A DNA stretch of 64,000 nt from Marinibactrum halimedae (GCF_021234875.1 NZ_JAJQVM010000011.1:1-64000), one strand, 5' to 3'. Positions 9,066-18,728 are shown, counted from the first letter of the stretch. Notes: generated from the sequence alone by a model not told the origin. Made by a program: numbers and translations.

Positions 9066-10355
9066 ATGACGATGAAACGATTCTTCTCTACTTGTCGTAT
9101 TAAACGCATCGCCTCTTACTTCGCACTTGCCACTATTGGTACCGTTTGGGCAACCCACACACCGGCTGAAAGTATCGCGATCACCAACGCCACACTTTAC
9201 ACGGCCAACAATGAAGGCACCCTCGAAAATGCCACCCTCGTTTTTGAAGACGGCGTCATCACGTCGATTAACCCTGATACTGTCGTGGCCGATAGAACCA
9301 TTGATGGCACAGGCAAGATCATTACCCCTGGGTTGATTGGCTCTCTCAACCAATTAGGTTTAGTGGAGGTTAGCGCCGTCGCCAGCAGTCGAGATGCCGG
9401 TGAAGAAAAATCCGATATTACGTTCAATCCGGGCCTTGCCTATAACCCCAGCTCTTCGGCAATACCTTATAATCGCAAAGGAGGTGTCACCCGTAGTGTT
9501 ATTACCCCTTACCCAAGTGAAAGTAATCCTTTTGCCGGTTTGGCCACAACAGTCGACCTGACTGGTGAACTGGACGCCAAAGTAGACGAGCGTGCTGCGG
9601 TTATTGCCCATCTTGGCGCCCAAGATAAGGGCTCTCGTGCTGCCAAACTTCAACAAATACGCAATGCCCTGAAAGAACAACAACAGAAACTTGCAAAGGC
9701 TGCTGAAAAGAAGAAAAAGAACAAAGACAAAGGAGAGCCATCTGATAAAGAACAACTTCTAACCGCTCTACTGCAGAACAACAAACCGCTAGTCATAGAA
9801 GCTTATCGAGCCAGCGACTTGTTAGCATTAATCAAGCTGAAAAATGATTTCGGTTTAAATCTGATTATTGCCGGGGCAAATGACGCTGTTGTAGTAAAAG
9901 ATGCTCTGGCTGCAGCACAAGTGCCGATTATCATGAGTGCAATGGATAACCTTCCAACGAATTTTGATGCCTTACATGCTTCATTGAGCAATGCGGCCGA
10001 ATTAGAAAAAGCAGGAGTGACCGTGATACTCACTGTGGGAGGATACGACAGCGCTCACAATCTGTATCAACTCCGATTCGACGCTGGCAATGCGGTTGCC
10101 AATGGCATGAGCCGAGAGGGAGCCCTTAGGGCCATTACGGCGAATGTTGCAACCATATTCAATATCAATGCAGGAGAATTGGCCGTCGGAAAGCAAGCAG
10201 ATTTGGTCATGTGGAGTGGCGACCCGTTTGAGCTTAGTTCACGAGTAGAGGCACTGTGGATCGACGGGTCCCCCTACGACACGGAGTCACGACACGATAA
10301 GTTACGCAACCGCTACACCACTTCTTCGAACATGCCTGAGGCTTACATCAAGTAA
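9066..10355 (+). CDS. Amidohydrolase-like protein lacking the HxH metal site
   Basis: A 429-residue exported protein related to the preceding one. It has the family frame (SIAITNATLYTANNEG, IITPGLIGS, ELAVGKQADLVMWSGDPF), but GSLNQLG stands where VHSHLG stands in the partner, so both first-metal histidines are absent. The next ligand region reads VIEAYRASDL instead of a His-rich strand. The stretch around KAAEKKKKNKDKGEP is a Lys-rich, probably helical insert. A signal peptide ends near HTPAES. The Asp-containing strand (GGYDSAHN) is retained. It may be a non-catalytic subunit of a heteromeric enzyme with its neighbour, which is inferred from the operon and the missing ligands. An alternative is a different metal arrangement. 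Confidence 0.85.
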   Translation: MTMKRFFSTCRIKRIASYFALATIGTVWATHTPAESIAITNATLYTANNEGTLENATLVFEDGVITSINPDTVVADRTIDGTGKIITPGLIGSLNQLGLVEVSAVASSRDAGEEKSDITFNPGLAYNPSSSAIPYNRKGGVTRSVITPYPSESNPFAGLATTVDLTGELDAKVDERAAVIAHLGAQDKGSRAAKLQQIRNALKEQQQKLAKAAEKKKKNKDKGEPSDKEQLLTALLQNNKPLVIEAYRASDLLALIKLKNDFGLNLIIAGANDAVVVKDALAAAQVPIIMSAMDNLPTNFDALHASLSNAAELEKAGVTVILTVGGYDSAHNLYQLRFDAGNAVANGMSREGALRAITANVATIFNINAGELAVGKQADLVMWSGDPFELSSRVEALWIDGSPYDTESRHDKLRNRYTTSSNMPEAYIK

Positions 10356-11256
10356 TAGTCTTTAACTTCTCTTTAGTCTCCAGCCGAATTCGTCAAAAAA
10401 TACCTCATTGTGCTGGAGACACATCTTATACTTTGACATCTAAATCATTTATGTATCTCCCCCTTTTTCTCATATTGAGAAATCTCATGGAACAACTTTC
10501 GAATTCATTGGTCTCTAGTTGAGGTATGACTAACATGATTCCTCAGAACCGCTGTTAAGAACAAAAAGTAAAAATAAAGAGGGGAGCGAGAGTAATAAGC
10601 ACGGTTTATTTACTGTAATGGCACTTACAAATCGCCGTTTTAATAAACATGAAGAAAGAAAAGACGCAGTACCAGAAATTAAGTGCCACAGTTTACAGTA
10701 ACCCTTGCAAACTAAGACTATAGTTTTAGATTAGGTGAGTCATTACACAAATAAATCAACTTGCAGAATAAGAATGGATTTTTAATAACGGTTTTAGTAA
10801 CACTTTGCTTAGTGACAACGTTAAAGAAACCAGTTAAAGAAACCATAAAAATAGAATCCCTATCTTGACTCACTCATCGCCACTATTGACTGCAACAAAG
10901 AAACTACAAAGATTACTGTACAAAAAGTATAAACTTACAAAGAGTATCAATTTTCATTCGAACTCTTTAACAGAATGATGTCATTAAACACAAAAGTAAG
11001 TGAACACAACCTTAATAAAACATTGAGCATCATTAGCAATGCGACACATCGTTTCATTAAACGCTAATACCAACGTTTTATTTTTAAACATTGCGCATTT
11101 AAGTTTAGAGACTGTATTTCGGACAAAAAAATCAGACCGCAATGTTATAAAAAACGAAAAACAGACAACAAATAAAATACAAACACCATTAGTGAGCTTA
11201 ACGTCAATAACGGTGAAAGACTCACTCACCACCGAGCTACCCATTAGGTTGTTACT
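10356..11256. other. AT-rich intergenic gap of about 900 bp
   Basis: No convincing gene. Short frames on both strands (10984-11244 minus, 11039-11284 plus) have no recognisable domain, and their composition follows the AT-rich background. A perfect 13-bp tandem duplication lies at 10820-10845. The region could hold regulatory sites or an unrecognised small RNA for the response regulator that follows. Confidence 0.5.
10820..10845. repeat. 13-bp tandem duplication
   Basis: GTTAAAGAAACCA occurs twice in direct succession without mismatch (10820-10832, 10833-10845). Confidence 0.85.
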
Positions 11257-11937
11257 ATGTCACACATTGCCCCCAAAATATTGATCATTGACGATGATTC
11301 ATCTTTCGCCACAACTCTTAAGAGCCAGCTACATGGAAGCGGTTGGGACTCCCAATGGATACAATATGAAGACGATGCTTTATCTCAATTGAAATCGATT
11401 GATGCTGATTTGGTTATTATTGGCACACATCAATCACAACGCGGCAACGCCGAAATTTGTCGCTCAATTCGAAAGGTATCGAGTGTCGGGATCATTATGA
11501 TTACCAGAGTGACGGAAGAAATCGACTGGTTACTGAGTTTAGAAATTGGTGCTAACGACTTTCTTTGCGCCCCCTATACTCAATCTGATTTAAACGATCG
11601 TATGCAGCGTGTATTAAAGGAAATTTATACGCCACGAGCCGCAAAATCCGAACCTTATACGATTGACGAAAAAAGTGGCACCATTACGCTCTTTCGAAAA
11701 ACCATCCCTACCACCTGGTCAGAGTTTCTCGTGCTGGCAACACTCTTAAAAAGCCCCGGTCATATTTTTTCAAAATCGCAGCTTGCAAGACAGTTGAGTA
11801 AAGATACCTCTACAAAGAGCGCTGAATCTACTATTGATAAACACATTGACAATTTACAAAAGTTAATAAAATCATTATTTAACGGACAAGACATCATTCA
11901 ATCTATTTATGGAGTAGGCTATAAAGTGGTGGTCTAA
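11257..11937 (+). CDS. Atypical OmpR-type response regulator lacking phosphoacceptor Asp
   Basis: A 226-residue protein with a receiver-like domain (about 1-120) and an OmpR/PhoB winged helix (about 130-226, ending QSIYGVGYKVVV). The acidic pair is present (IIDDDSS). However, the strand that normally ends in the phosphorylated Asp reads ADLVIIGTHQS, with Gly in its place, and the usual KP near LCAPYTQ is missing its Lys. It therefore should not be regulated by ordinary phosphotransfer. Like other atypical receivers it may respond to a ligand or protein partner. No histidine kinase is adjacent. It is preceded by a long AT-rich gap. Confidence 0.87.
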   Translation: MSHIAPKILIIDDDSSFATTLKSQLHGSGWDSQWIQYEDDALSQLKSIDADLVIIGTHQSQRGNAEICRSIRKVSSVGIIMITRVTEEIDWLLSLEIGANDFLCAPYTQSDLNDRMQRVLKEIYTPRAAKSEPYTIDEKSGTITLFRKTIPTTWSEFLVLATLLKSPGHIFSKSQLARQLSKDTSTKSAESTIDKHIDNLQKLIKSLFNGQDIIQSIYGVGYKVVV

Positions 11938-12196
11938 CTCACCGCTTTTCATTTTTTATTGACCTCATAATAAGCCTCCCTCTCCGCTACTCTGATCACG
12001 CCAACGTATTTTCACAAATACGAGTGTGGCATTCTTTTGGATACCCTCGATCTTTTTCGTTGTAAACTTTACCGTTAATATAAATACTACTTATGGGGTA
12101 AAATTCGAATTCAAAGCTCTCTTAACTCAACATTCTCTTAATAATGTATTAATAGTGTAAAATAATCACCCGACCTCCTCTTGGGCTTTTCTATTT

Positions 12197-12877
12197 ATGA
12201 TTGACGTCTCTTATCTGGCCGTATTGACCAGCTTTTTCCTCGCCTCAACACTGCTTGCACTCGCCCCCGGCCCAGACAATATTTTTGTTCTTACACAATC
12301 CATTTCTCAGGGACAAAGAGCCGGAATTCTCGTCACATTAGGGTTATGCTCAGGGTTAATTTTCCACACTGTATTAGTGGCAGTTGGGGTTGCTGCTATT
12401 TTTCAACAATCTGTGTTGGCCTTTTCTTTGTTAAGCCTAGCAGGCGCCGGATACCTTTTATTTTTGGCTTGGGGCAGCTGGAATAGCCAACCCTCTCCCA
12501 TCTCTGTTAATAAGACCGAACAAAATCACCATACCCACTCCATTGCCGCCAATGACTTATCACCTTTCAAACTGTATCGGCGTGGCATTGTGATGAACAT
12601 CACCAACCCCAAAGTAACTTTGTTTTTTTTGGCATTTTTGCCACAATTTGTGATTGCAGATAGAGGGCCTGTCGGGGTACAAGTTGTGGTGCTGGGCGGA
12701 GTTTTTATGTTGGCAACCTTGGGGGTATTTTCAATGATTGCTGTAATGGCAGGTGCCGTTGGGGAAAAACTTCAACAATCCACTCAAATACAAACAAACA
12801 TTCAACGCACCGCATCTGTTGTCTTTATTTTGTTAGCAATTAAATTAGTATTCAGTGTGGTTGAGCGGGCCTTTTAA
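12197..12877 (+). CDS. LysE/RhtB-family amino acid exporter
   Basis: A 226-residue inner-membrane protein with about six hydrophobic segments. It has the family signature LLALAPGPDNIFVLTQSISQGQRAGI near the N-terminus and MNITNPKVTLFFLAFLPQFV in the middle, both typical of RhtB/LysE exporters of amino acids or homoserine lactone-like compounds. The substrate cannot be told. The stop codon lies in the first copy of a perfect 16-bp tandem duplication. It appears monocistronic; the next gene is convergent. Confidence 0.92.
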   Translation: MIDVSYLAVLTSFFLASTLLALAPGPDNIFVLTQSISQGQRAGILVTLGLCSGLIFHTVLVAVGVAAIFQQSVLAFSLLSLAGAGYLLFLAWGSWNSQPSPISVNKTEQNHHTHSIAANDLSPFKLYRRGIVMNITNPKVTLFFLAFLPQFVIADRGPVGVQVVVLGGVFMLATLGVFSMIAVMAGAVGEKLQQSTQIQTNIQRTASVVFILLAIKLVFSVVERAF

Positions 12878-12898
12878 CCTAAGGGCCTTTTAACCTAA
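12867..12898. repeat. 16-bp tandem duplication across a stop codon
   Basis: GGGCCTTTTAACCTAA is present twice without mismatch (12867-12882, 12883-12898). The first copy contains the stop of the LysE-type gene. Confidence 0.9.
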
Positions 12899-12968
12899 AG
12901 CCCTATTGCATTTAGCCTAGTTTAAAGCACTCCCAAAACAGGATTACTTACAGCCATTCCCCTCTGCA

Positions 12969-13424
12969 TTATTCACCAAAATGCGCAAAGAGGTCTTTAA
13001 TTTGCCCCAAAATACCCGATTCACCGCCGATGGATTTGTAATAAGTCACCTCGTAAGTGGCCGGATCAATATAGCAATACACTTGCACATCACGCAGTTG
13101 ATTTTTTCCTGCTCTCAACTTCGCATCCAAAAAAATTAAAAAAATCCCTCTTTTAGATTCAAAGCGTGTCGATAATTCATCCACCACGGGCTGTACTAAG
13201 GGTTGGCCTTCTCGCTCATGAGCAAAGTTTATACACGAATACTCTGCATCCAATTGATCAAAAGGAAGACGATCAAAATCCCGCTGAGTTAATGCTCCAC
13301 TTTGTCGAGGACTTCCTGACGACGAAGATAACAGTAGGTAAGCAGTGACACCGCAACTGACCACGACTAACAACAGCATTAACATGATAATTATAGGATC
13401 AGAGAGTACTTTTGTATTTTTCAC
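12969..13424 (-). CDS. Hypothetical membrane-anchored protein
   Basis: A protein of 151 residues if started at the GTG at 13424, chosen because AAGGA lies 5 nt upstream. A GTG at 13463 in the same frame would add 13 residues without a good binding site. One strong N-terminal transmembrane segment (IIIMLMLLLVVVSCGVTAYLLL) is followed by a soluble domain with LRDVQVYCYIDPATYEVTYYKSIGG, which looks like a small beta-rich fold. No family is recognised. The gene follows the deaD terminator and is convergent with the LysE-type gene. Confidence 0.65.
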   Translation of the reverse strand: MKNTKVLSDPIIIMLMLLLVVVSCGVTAYLLLSSSSGSPRQSGALTQRDFDRLPFDQLDAEYSCINFAHEREGQPLVQPVVDELSTRFESKRGIFLIFLDAKLRAGKNQLRDVQVYCYIDPATYEVTYYKSIGGESGILGQIKDLFAHFGE

Positions 13425-13536
13425 AAAAATCCTTCGAGTAGTAAAATAAGGATACGCGTCCACAGTAACGCCACAATACGAAGGCTCTATGACGTTTCTG
13501 AAACGACTCTATTATGATGGATGCATTTTAAAAACC

Positions 13537-13575
13537 GTCATAAAAAAAGCGCCTAGACGGCGCTTTTTTTATGAC
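13537..13575 (-). terminator. Bidirectional terminator downstream of deaD
   Basis: A perfect 17-bp stem (GTCATAAAAAAAGCGCC and its complement) encloses the 5-nt loop TAGAC, with T-runs on either strand. It separates deaD from the downstream hypothetical gene. Confidence 0.92.
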
Positions 13576-13624
13576 ATAAAGAGTTAAAAGTTTTAAACTC
13601 TGTCATGGATACACATCCAGTATT

Positions 13625-15421
13625 TCAAGATGCTCCGTTGGCCCGTGATTGACGACGCGGGCGACCACGCCCAGAGCGCTCTCCACGTTCACCACCACCA
13701 TTTCCACCGGAACGAGGGGGACGAGGTCGACTGGCTGGCATGGCATCTGGTGCAATTTTACGCAACTTTAAAGGGCGACCTCGAACAAAGACTTTTTGTA
13801 ACGCCTGACTCAGCTCCTTCGGCATACCCGATGGCAGCTGAACGAAGCTACGGCTGTCTTCAATAACAATATTACCAATGTAATTACTAGGAAGATCCGC
13901 TTCATTAGCAATAGCCCCCACCAAATCACCAGGACGCGCGCCATGGCTACGCCCGACCTCTACTTGGTAACAATCCATTGGCACATTAGCACGCTCTGCT
14001 TCACGTTGTTTACGCGTTTTGCGCTCAATGCTCGGATCACGCTTCTTACCATCGCGCTTTTCACGACGATTAGCCTTGATAGGCTCATCTAATAGTTGAT
14101 CTTTCTCAACAAACAATGGCTTATCAGACTGGGCCAAGTACGCCACCGCAGCCGCTACAGCTTCAGGAGACTCTCCCGTTTGCTCTAACACATCACCAAT
14201 TAACTCTTTGAAAATCGACAAATCTTCATTGCTCAGCGCTTTAGTCACACTTTCACGGAACTGAGAGATACGACGAGTTGTTAACTCTTCAGAGGTGGGC
14301 AAACGAGTTTCGGTAATGGGTTGCCCTGTACTGCGTTCGATCGAGCGAAGCAAATGACGCTCACGAGGCGTTACCAACAAAATGGCTTTACCAGAACGTC
14401 CCGCACGACCGGTACGGCCAATACGATGCACATAAGCTTCGTTGTCGTAAGGAATATCGAAGTTAACTACGTGTGTCACTCGCGGCACATCAATACCACG
14501 GGCCGCCACATCGGTTGCAACAACAATATCAATTTTGCCGCTTTTCAATTGCTCAATCGTAATTTCGCGTTGCTTCTGATTAATGTCACCATTTAGAGCG
14601 GCACTGGCATAGCCTCTAGCTTCTAAGCGTTGCGCTAAATCTACGGTTGCGGTTTTGGTGCGCACAAACATAATCACACCATCGAAGTCTTCTACTTCGA
14701 GAATACGAGTTAATGCATCAATTTTACGGTTTGGCGAAACCAATACGTATTGCTGTTCAATACGCTCTACCGTTTTGGTTTTGGCCTCAATTTGAATACG
14801 CTCGGGGTTATCCAGATAGTTGGCGGTAATTTTTTTGATCGCTTGTGGCATGGTGGCACTGAATAGTGCAACCTGACGCTGCTTAGGCGTATGCTCTAAA
14901 ATCCATTCCACATCATCGATGAAGCCCATTCGCAACATTTCATCCGCTTCATCCAGAACAACCGTATTCAAATTGTCCAGATTCAAGCTATTACGACGTA
15001 AGTGATCCATAACACGACCGGGCGTCCCTACTACCACATGCACACCACGCTTCAATTGGCGTAGCTGCGCTCGCATGTCTTGTCCACCGTAAATCGGTGC
15101 GATATGGAAACCTTTCACGCCTTTCGCGTAGGTCTGAAACGCTTCTGCCACTTGAATCGCCAACTCACGAGTAGGCGCCAAAATCAGTGCCTGTGGGGAA
15201 TTCACACTTAAATCAATATTGGCAAGAATAGGAAGGGCAAAGGCCGCTGTTTTACCCGTACCGGTTTGCGCTAAACCTAGAAGGTCACGCTTCTGCAATA
15301 AAACCGGGATACTTTGTTGCTGGATAGGGGAAGGTTGCTCGTAACCAATGTCTTTGAGGGATTCACACAAAAACGTAGGCAAGCCAAGGGCTTCAAAGCC
15401 GCTAGCGGATTCGTTGGACAT
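13625..15421 (-). CDS. deaD: DEAD-box ATP-dependent RNA helicase DeaD/CsdA
   Basis: A 598-residue helicase that unwinds RNA during ribosome assembly and mRNA decay, particularly in the cold. All core motifs are visible: AQTGTGKT (Walker A), PTRELAIQ, TPGRV, DEAD, SAT, ATDVAARGIDV and HRIGRTGRAGR. The C-terminal part carries the DeaD RNA-binding domain (CYQVEVGRSHGARPGDLVGAIANE, YIGNIVI, LPSGMP), which separates it from RhlE/SrmB. It ends in a Gly/Arg-rich tail. The start at 15421 (MSNESASGF) fits the family, although the frame stays open to 15715. It is followed by a strong terminator. Confidence 0.95.
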   Translation of the reverse strand: MSNESASGFEALGLPTFLCESLKDIGYEQPSPIQQQSIPVLLQKRDLLGLAQTGTGKTAAFALPILANIDLSVNSPQALILAPTRELAIQVAEAFQTYAKGVKGFHIAPIYGGQDMRAQLRQLKRGVHVVVGTPGRVMDHLRRNSLNLDNLNTVVLDEADEMLRMGFIDDVEWILEHTPKQRQVALFSATMPQAIKKITANYLDNPERIQIEAKTKTVERIEQQYVLVSPNRKIDALTRILEVEDFDGVIMFVRTKTATVDLAQRLEARGYASAALNGDINQKQREITIEQLKSGKIDIVVATDVAARGIDVPRVTHVVNFDIPYDNEAYVHRIGRTGRAGRSGKAILLVTPRERHLLRSIERSTGQPITETRLPTSEELTTRRISQFRESVTKALSNEDLSIFKELIGDVLEQTGESPEAVAAAVAYLAQSDKPLFVEKDQLLDEPIKANRREKRDGKKRDPSIERKTRKQREAERANVPMDCYQVEVGRSHGARPGDLVGAIANEADLPSNYIGNIVIEDSRSFVQLPSGMPKELSQALQKVFVRGRPLKLRKIAPDAMPASRPRPPRSGGNGGGERGERSGRGRPRRQSRANGAS

Positions 15422-15807
15422 ATATAGGTGCCTGTATAGATGAAGGGCCCTGACCAACGACAAATTCGTACGACGTCCTCTGTGAAACAATGCTTTCGCA
15501 TTATTTCTCTGCATCTGTGCAGCGATTGGCTGGGGCCTGTTTAAAAGGGCCGCGATTATAGTCGAAGGCGGCGGTAAGCGAAACGACTTTTTTGTAATGG
15601 TTCTTTTTTCTAAACCATTTCTCCCTAAAAATGCCTTCCTAAAACAGCTTTTGAACCATTTCGAAAAAGGCTTAATAAATTGGTCATTGTCACAATAGTG
15701 GCGACATAGTGCCATTACACTGTTTCTGATTGAATGAGTTTTAACAATAGTCTCGAAACAAATTCACCCCCAACAGTAACTTCAATGATTATGGCAGAGA
15801 CATCGCG
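15422..15807. other. Divergent region with possible deaD leader
   Basis: Lies between deaD and the divergent glycerophosphodiesterase gene. The deaD reading frame continues upstream to 15715, but that extension (Arg/Lys-rich, no domain) does not look like protein. Cold-shock helicase genes often have long untranslated leaders, so part of this could be one; that is inference. Confidence 0.4.
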
Positions 15808-16548
15808 ATGGCGGCGCATTTAGAATCTCCTATTACCTGTATCGCCCATCGAGGTGGCCCCCGTACAGGCATTCTTCAAGAAAACTCATTGGAAGCCATC
15901 AAAGCCAGCTTAGCCATTGGTGTCGACGCCATTGAAATTGACGTTTGGCAAGTTCACGGTCAAGTACTCGTAACCCATGATCGGCGCCTTGGGCGTCTGT
16001 TACCGGGCTCAGGGCGGCTACTGGAACACTCTCCCGTTGAGTTGAAACACAAAGCGCAAGAGGCTGGCTTTCATATGCCAACCTTGGAGGAAGTATTAGA
16101 CTTGGTTCAAGACCGAGCCTTGTTGAACATCGAACTAAAAGGCCCTCACAGTGCAGAGGCCGTCTCTCACTTACTGGCCAAAACCGCGAAAGAAAGACAC
16201 TGGGGGCTGGATCATTACCTGGTTTCAAGCTTCGACCATCAACAATTGTTGACCATGAAGCAACATCTTCCACGGGTGAAGAGAGGCGTCTTAATCGAAG
16301 GTATTCCTTTAGATTATGCTGCCTGCTGCACCCCCTTAGAGGCATTTTGCCTAATTCCAAACATCAATTTTATCTCTCAATCCCTGATTGATGATGCCCA
16401 CATGCGTGGATGCGAATGCTGGGTGTATACCGTCAACGAAATTGACGACATGTTGCACTTGGGTGCCATGGGAGTAGATGGAATATTTACCGATTTTCCG
16501 GAACGTTTACTGGCCCTCAATACCGAAACCCGCACGCTTACCGCCTAA
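15808..16548 (+). CDS. ugpQ: Glycerophosphodiester phosphodiesterase
   Basis: A 246-residue cytoplasmic GDPD. It hydrolyses glycerophosphodiesters from phospholipid turnover to glycerol-3-phosphate and an alcohol. The N-terminal CIAHRGGPRTGILQENSLEAI contains the catalytic HRG and the NS/E metal region. AIEIDVWQVHGQVLVTHDRRLGR holds the E-x-D metal ligands and the second catalytic His. NIELKGP is the third acidic site. The final VYTVNEIDDMLHLGAMGVDGIFTDFPERL is the classic closing segment. No signal peptide, so it matches UgpQ rather than GlpQ. It is convergent with the DUF255 gene, 2 bp apart. Confidence 0.93.
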   Translation: MAAHLESPITCIAHRGGPRTGILQENSLEAIKASLAIGVDAIEIDVWQVHGQVLVTHDRRLGRLLPGSGRLLEHSPVELKHKAQEAGFHMPTLEEVLDLVQDRALLNIELKGPHSAEAVSHLLAKTAKERHWGLDHYLVSSFDHQQLLTMKQHLPRVKRGVLIEGIPLDYAACCTPLEAFCLIPNINFISQSLIDDAHMRGCECWVYTVNEIDDMLHLGAMGVDGIFTDFPERLLALNTETRTLTA

Positions 16549-16550
16549 AA

Positions 16551-18656
16551 TTAAGCCAAGGTCGAAACAAGAGATTTTGATTCGGAAGCTTCATCTGCCT
16601 GCATTTCTAACGCTATTTCAACGGCCGTTGTCAGTTCATCTAACGCTTGATAATACGTTTTTTGTGATGCACCAATTGTCATCAAGGCGCTATTATTTTC
16701 TAAGCTTTGAATGGAAGGCGGGCTATCGACAGTCGCCTCTTCGACCGCAAACGTCATAATGCGCCTACCGAAGTGCTCTACCAAAGCCCTCTGCCATGCC
16801 ATCGCTGAGTCACCGCGCAGAAATACGGTTACAGTCGGCTGCATGACTTCAGCGAGGCCATCCAATAAACTGCTGTGGCATTCAGGATGGCGCTGAATCA
16901 TGGGCCATGCTGTGCTCACAATAGACTTCGAGATTTCACAGTAGTCAATGTCCGAGGTAAGCCAAGCTAATCTTGCGAATACCCGTGCCGCCACCCCGTT
17001 ACCCGCAGGAGAAGCTCGATCATACCAAGATCGAGGACGACAGATTAAATGCTCGTGCCCTAGCGAACTGAAAAAGAATCCCCCCTGACCAGAGGCACTA
17101 AAGCGAGCCATCACGGCGGTTGCCAATGACATTAACCACCGATAATCCTTATCTCGCCAGCGGGTCTGTAACATTTCCAACAACGCTTCCATCGTGAAAA
17201 GGTAATCATCCAAGAAGCCCTCTACTTTGGCCTTGCCTTCCTGCCAAGTGGCATAAAGGCAATCATCACGCCAGAGGAAGTCCTGCAAAAAATCCAAACA
17301 TCGAACAGCCGTCTCAATCATGCTCGGCTCTTGCAGCACACGCCCTGCGATGACAAGAGATCGAATCGCTTGAGCATTACTGCTAGTGACAATTTTCGCA
17401 TCACGACTGGGTATCACTCGGGATTGTCTCACCTTAAGCAGTTTCATCAACCCGTTTCGATAATGGGTATTCACTTCCTTTTCTGATAGCTTTAAGGCAT
17501 CGATGGCGTCTTTGGTGCGACGCACCACCTGTAAATGCCAACGACCAAAGAAATTCGGTCTCCCTTCCCATCGACACAAAATTTGCAGTACCGAAAATTC
17601 GATTTCACTCAGCACCTGCTTCAGTTCTTCGGTTTCCCAACAATAATATCCCCCTTCCCCCAAATCACTGTCGGCATCCATCGACCCCAAAAAGGCGCCC
17701 TGCTCAGTCAACATATCCATCATCATCCACCGAGCAATTCCCCTTGCTGTTTTAGCAAACAAAGGTGACGTTAAGCAGTGAGAGGCATCGGCGTACACCG
17801 CCAACAATAGTGCGTTATCACTGAGCATTTTTTCAAAATGCGGGATACTCCAAGTCGCATCAGTAGAGTAGCGAAAGAAACCACCGGCGAGCATGTCCCG
17901 AATGCCCCCTTTCGTCATAATGGTTAAAGTGCGGTGCAAGTGTTGCTTGGCGTCTCTTCCCAACGGAGAGTCTTCATAATGCGCCGATAATAAACGTTCG
18001 AGTTGAAACCCCAGTGCAAATTTGGGCGCGACACCAAACCCTCCGTTTATTGTATCCGCCTGCTTTAATAGGTTTTTTACGGCAAGTTGAATCGGCTCCA
18101 TGGACAAGTTGGCCGTCTCACCTTTGGGCAATAATCCATCATCGATATGGGCGTAACCGTCTTTAACATGCTTCAGCATCTTACTTCGTTGCGCCTTTTC
18201 GTCCCGATAGAAACGAATAACCCGCTCAATAAGATCCACAAACCCAAGCTGAGCACTGTTAGATTCACGAGGGTAATAAGTGCCGGCAATAAAGGGATAA
18301 TGAGTGTGAGGACAAAGAAAAAGAGTTAACGGCCAACCGCCGGGTCGACCACTGAGAAGCTGATGTCCTATTTGATATACATCATCGATATCCGGCCGCT
18401 CTTCTCGATCCACTTTAATACAAACAAAATGTTCATTTAGCAGTGAAGCAACAAAGTGGTCTGAAAAGGTTTCCTTAGCCATGGCATGACACCAATGGCT
18501 AGCGCTATAACCAATTGACAGAAAAATGGGTTTATCCAGTCGTGACGCCACCTCCAATACAACAGCAGACCACGCCTGCCAGCGAACGGGCTGATCTTTA
18601 TGTTGTTGTAAATACGGGCTTGTTTCTATATCCAGTGCATTTCTTTCGAGCTGCAT
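16551..18656 (-). CDS. DUF255 thioredoxin-fold protein (YyaL/SPATA20-like)
   Basis: A 701-residue protein of the YyaL/spermatogenesis-associated 20 family. It has an N-terminal thioredoxin-like domain (about 1-170: SPYLQQHKDQPVRW, PIFLSIGYSASHWCHAM, VDREERPDID) joined to an alpha/alpha-barrel resembling a glycosidase fold (GGFGVAPKFALG, GGFFRYSTD, PHFEKMLSDNALLL). The redox motif, usually CHWC, reads SHWC here, so the first Cys is lost and dithiol chemistry is unlikely. The family's biochemical role is not settled. It stands alone, with a short tandem repeat just upstream. Confidence 0.9.
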   Translation of the reverse strand: MQLERNALDIETSPYLQQHKDQPVRWQAWSAVVLEVASRLDKPIFLSIGYSASHWCHAMAKETFSDHFVASLLNEHFVCIKVDREERPDIDDVYQIGHQLLSGRPGGWPLTLFLCPHTHYPFIAGTYYPRESNSAQLGFVDLIERVIRFYRDEKAQRSKMLKHVKDGYAHIDDGLLPKGETANLSMEPIQLAVKNLLKQADTINGGFGVAPKFALGFQLERLLSAHYEDSPLGRDAKQHLHRTLTIMTKGGIRDMLAGGFFRYSTDATWSIPHFEKMLSDNALLLAVYADASHCLTSPLFAKTARGIARWMMMDMLTEQGAFLGSMDADSDLGEGGYYCWETEELKQVLSEIEFSVLQILCRWEGRPNFFGRWHLQVVRRTKDAIDALKLSEKEVNTHYRNGLMKLLKVRQSRVIPSRDAKIVTSSNAQAIRSLVIAGRVLQEPSMIETAVRCLDFLQDFLWRDDCLYATWQEGKAKVEGFLDDYLFTMEALLEMLQTRWRDKDYRWLMSLATAVMARFSASGQGGFFFSSLGHEHLICRPRSWYDRASPAGNGVAARVFARLAWLTSDIDYCEISKSIVSTAWPMIQRHPECHSSLLDGLAEVMQPTVTVFLRGDSAMAWQRALVEHFGRRIMTFAVEEATVDSPPSIQSLENNSALMTIGASQKTYYQALDELTTAVEIALEMQADEASESKSLVSTLA

Positions 18657-18686
18657 AGGCTACTTTCCTAATAATAACCACTAACG

Positions 18687-18728
18687 AATAACTACCAATT
18701 AATAACTACCAATTAATAACTACCAATA
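18687..18728. repeat. 14-bp tandem repeat, three copies
   Basis: AATAACTACCAATT occurs at 18687-18700 and 18701-18714, and with one end mismatch at 18715-18728. It lies in the gap before the DUF255 gene. Confidence 0.9.

Noticed and set aside
10984-11284. Overlapping frames on both strands in the AT-rich gap
   Set aside because: No recognisable motif, low-complexity composition, and mutually overlapping.
15422-15715. N-terminal extension of DeaD
   Set aside because: Basic, domain-free, and absent from the family; the start at 15421 matches known DeaD proteins.
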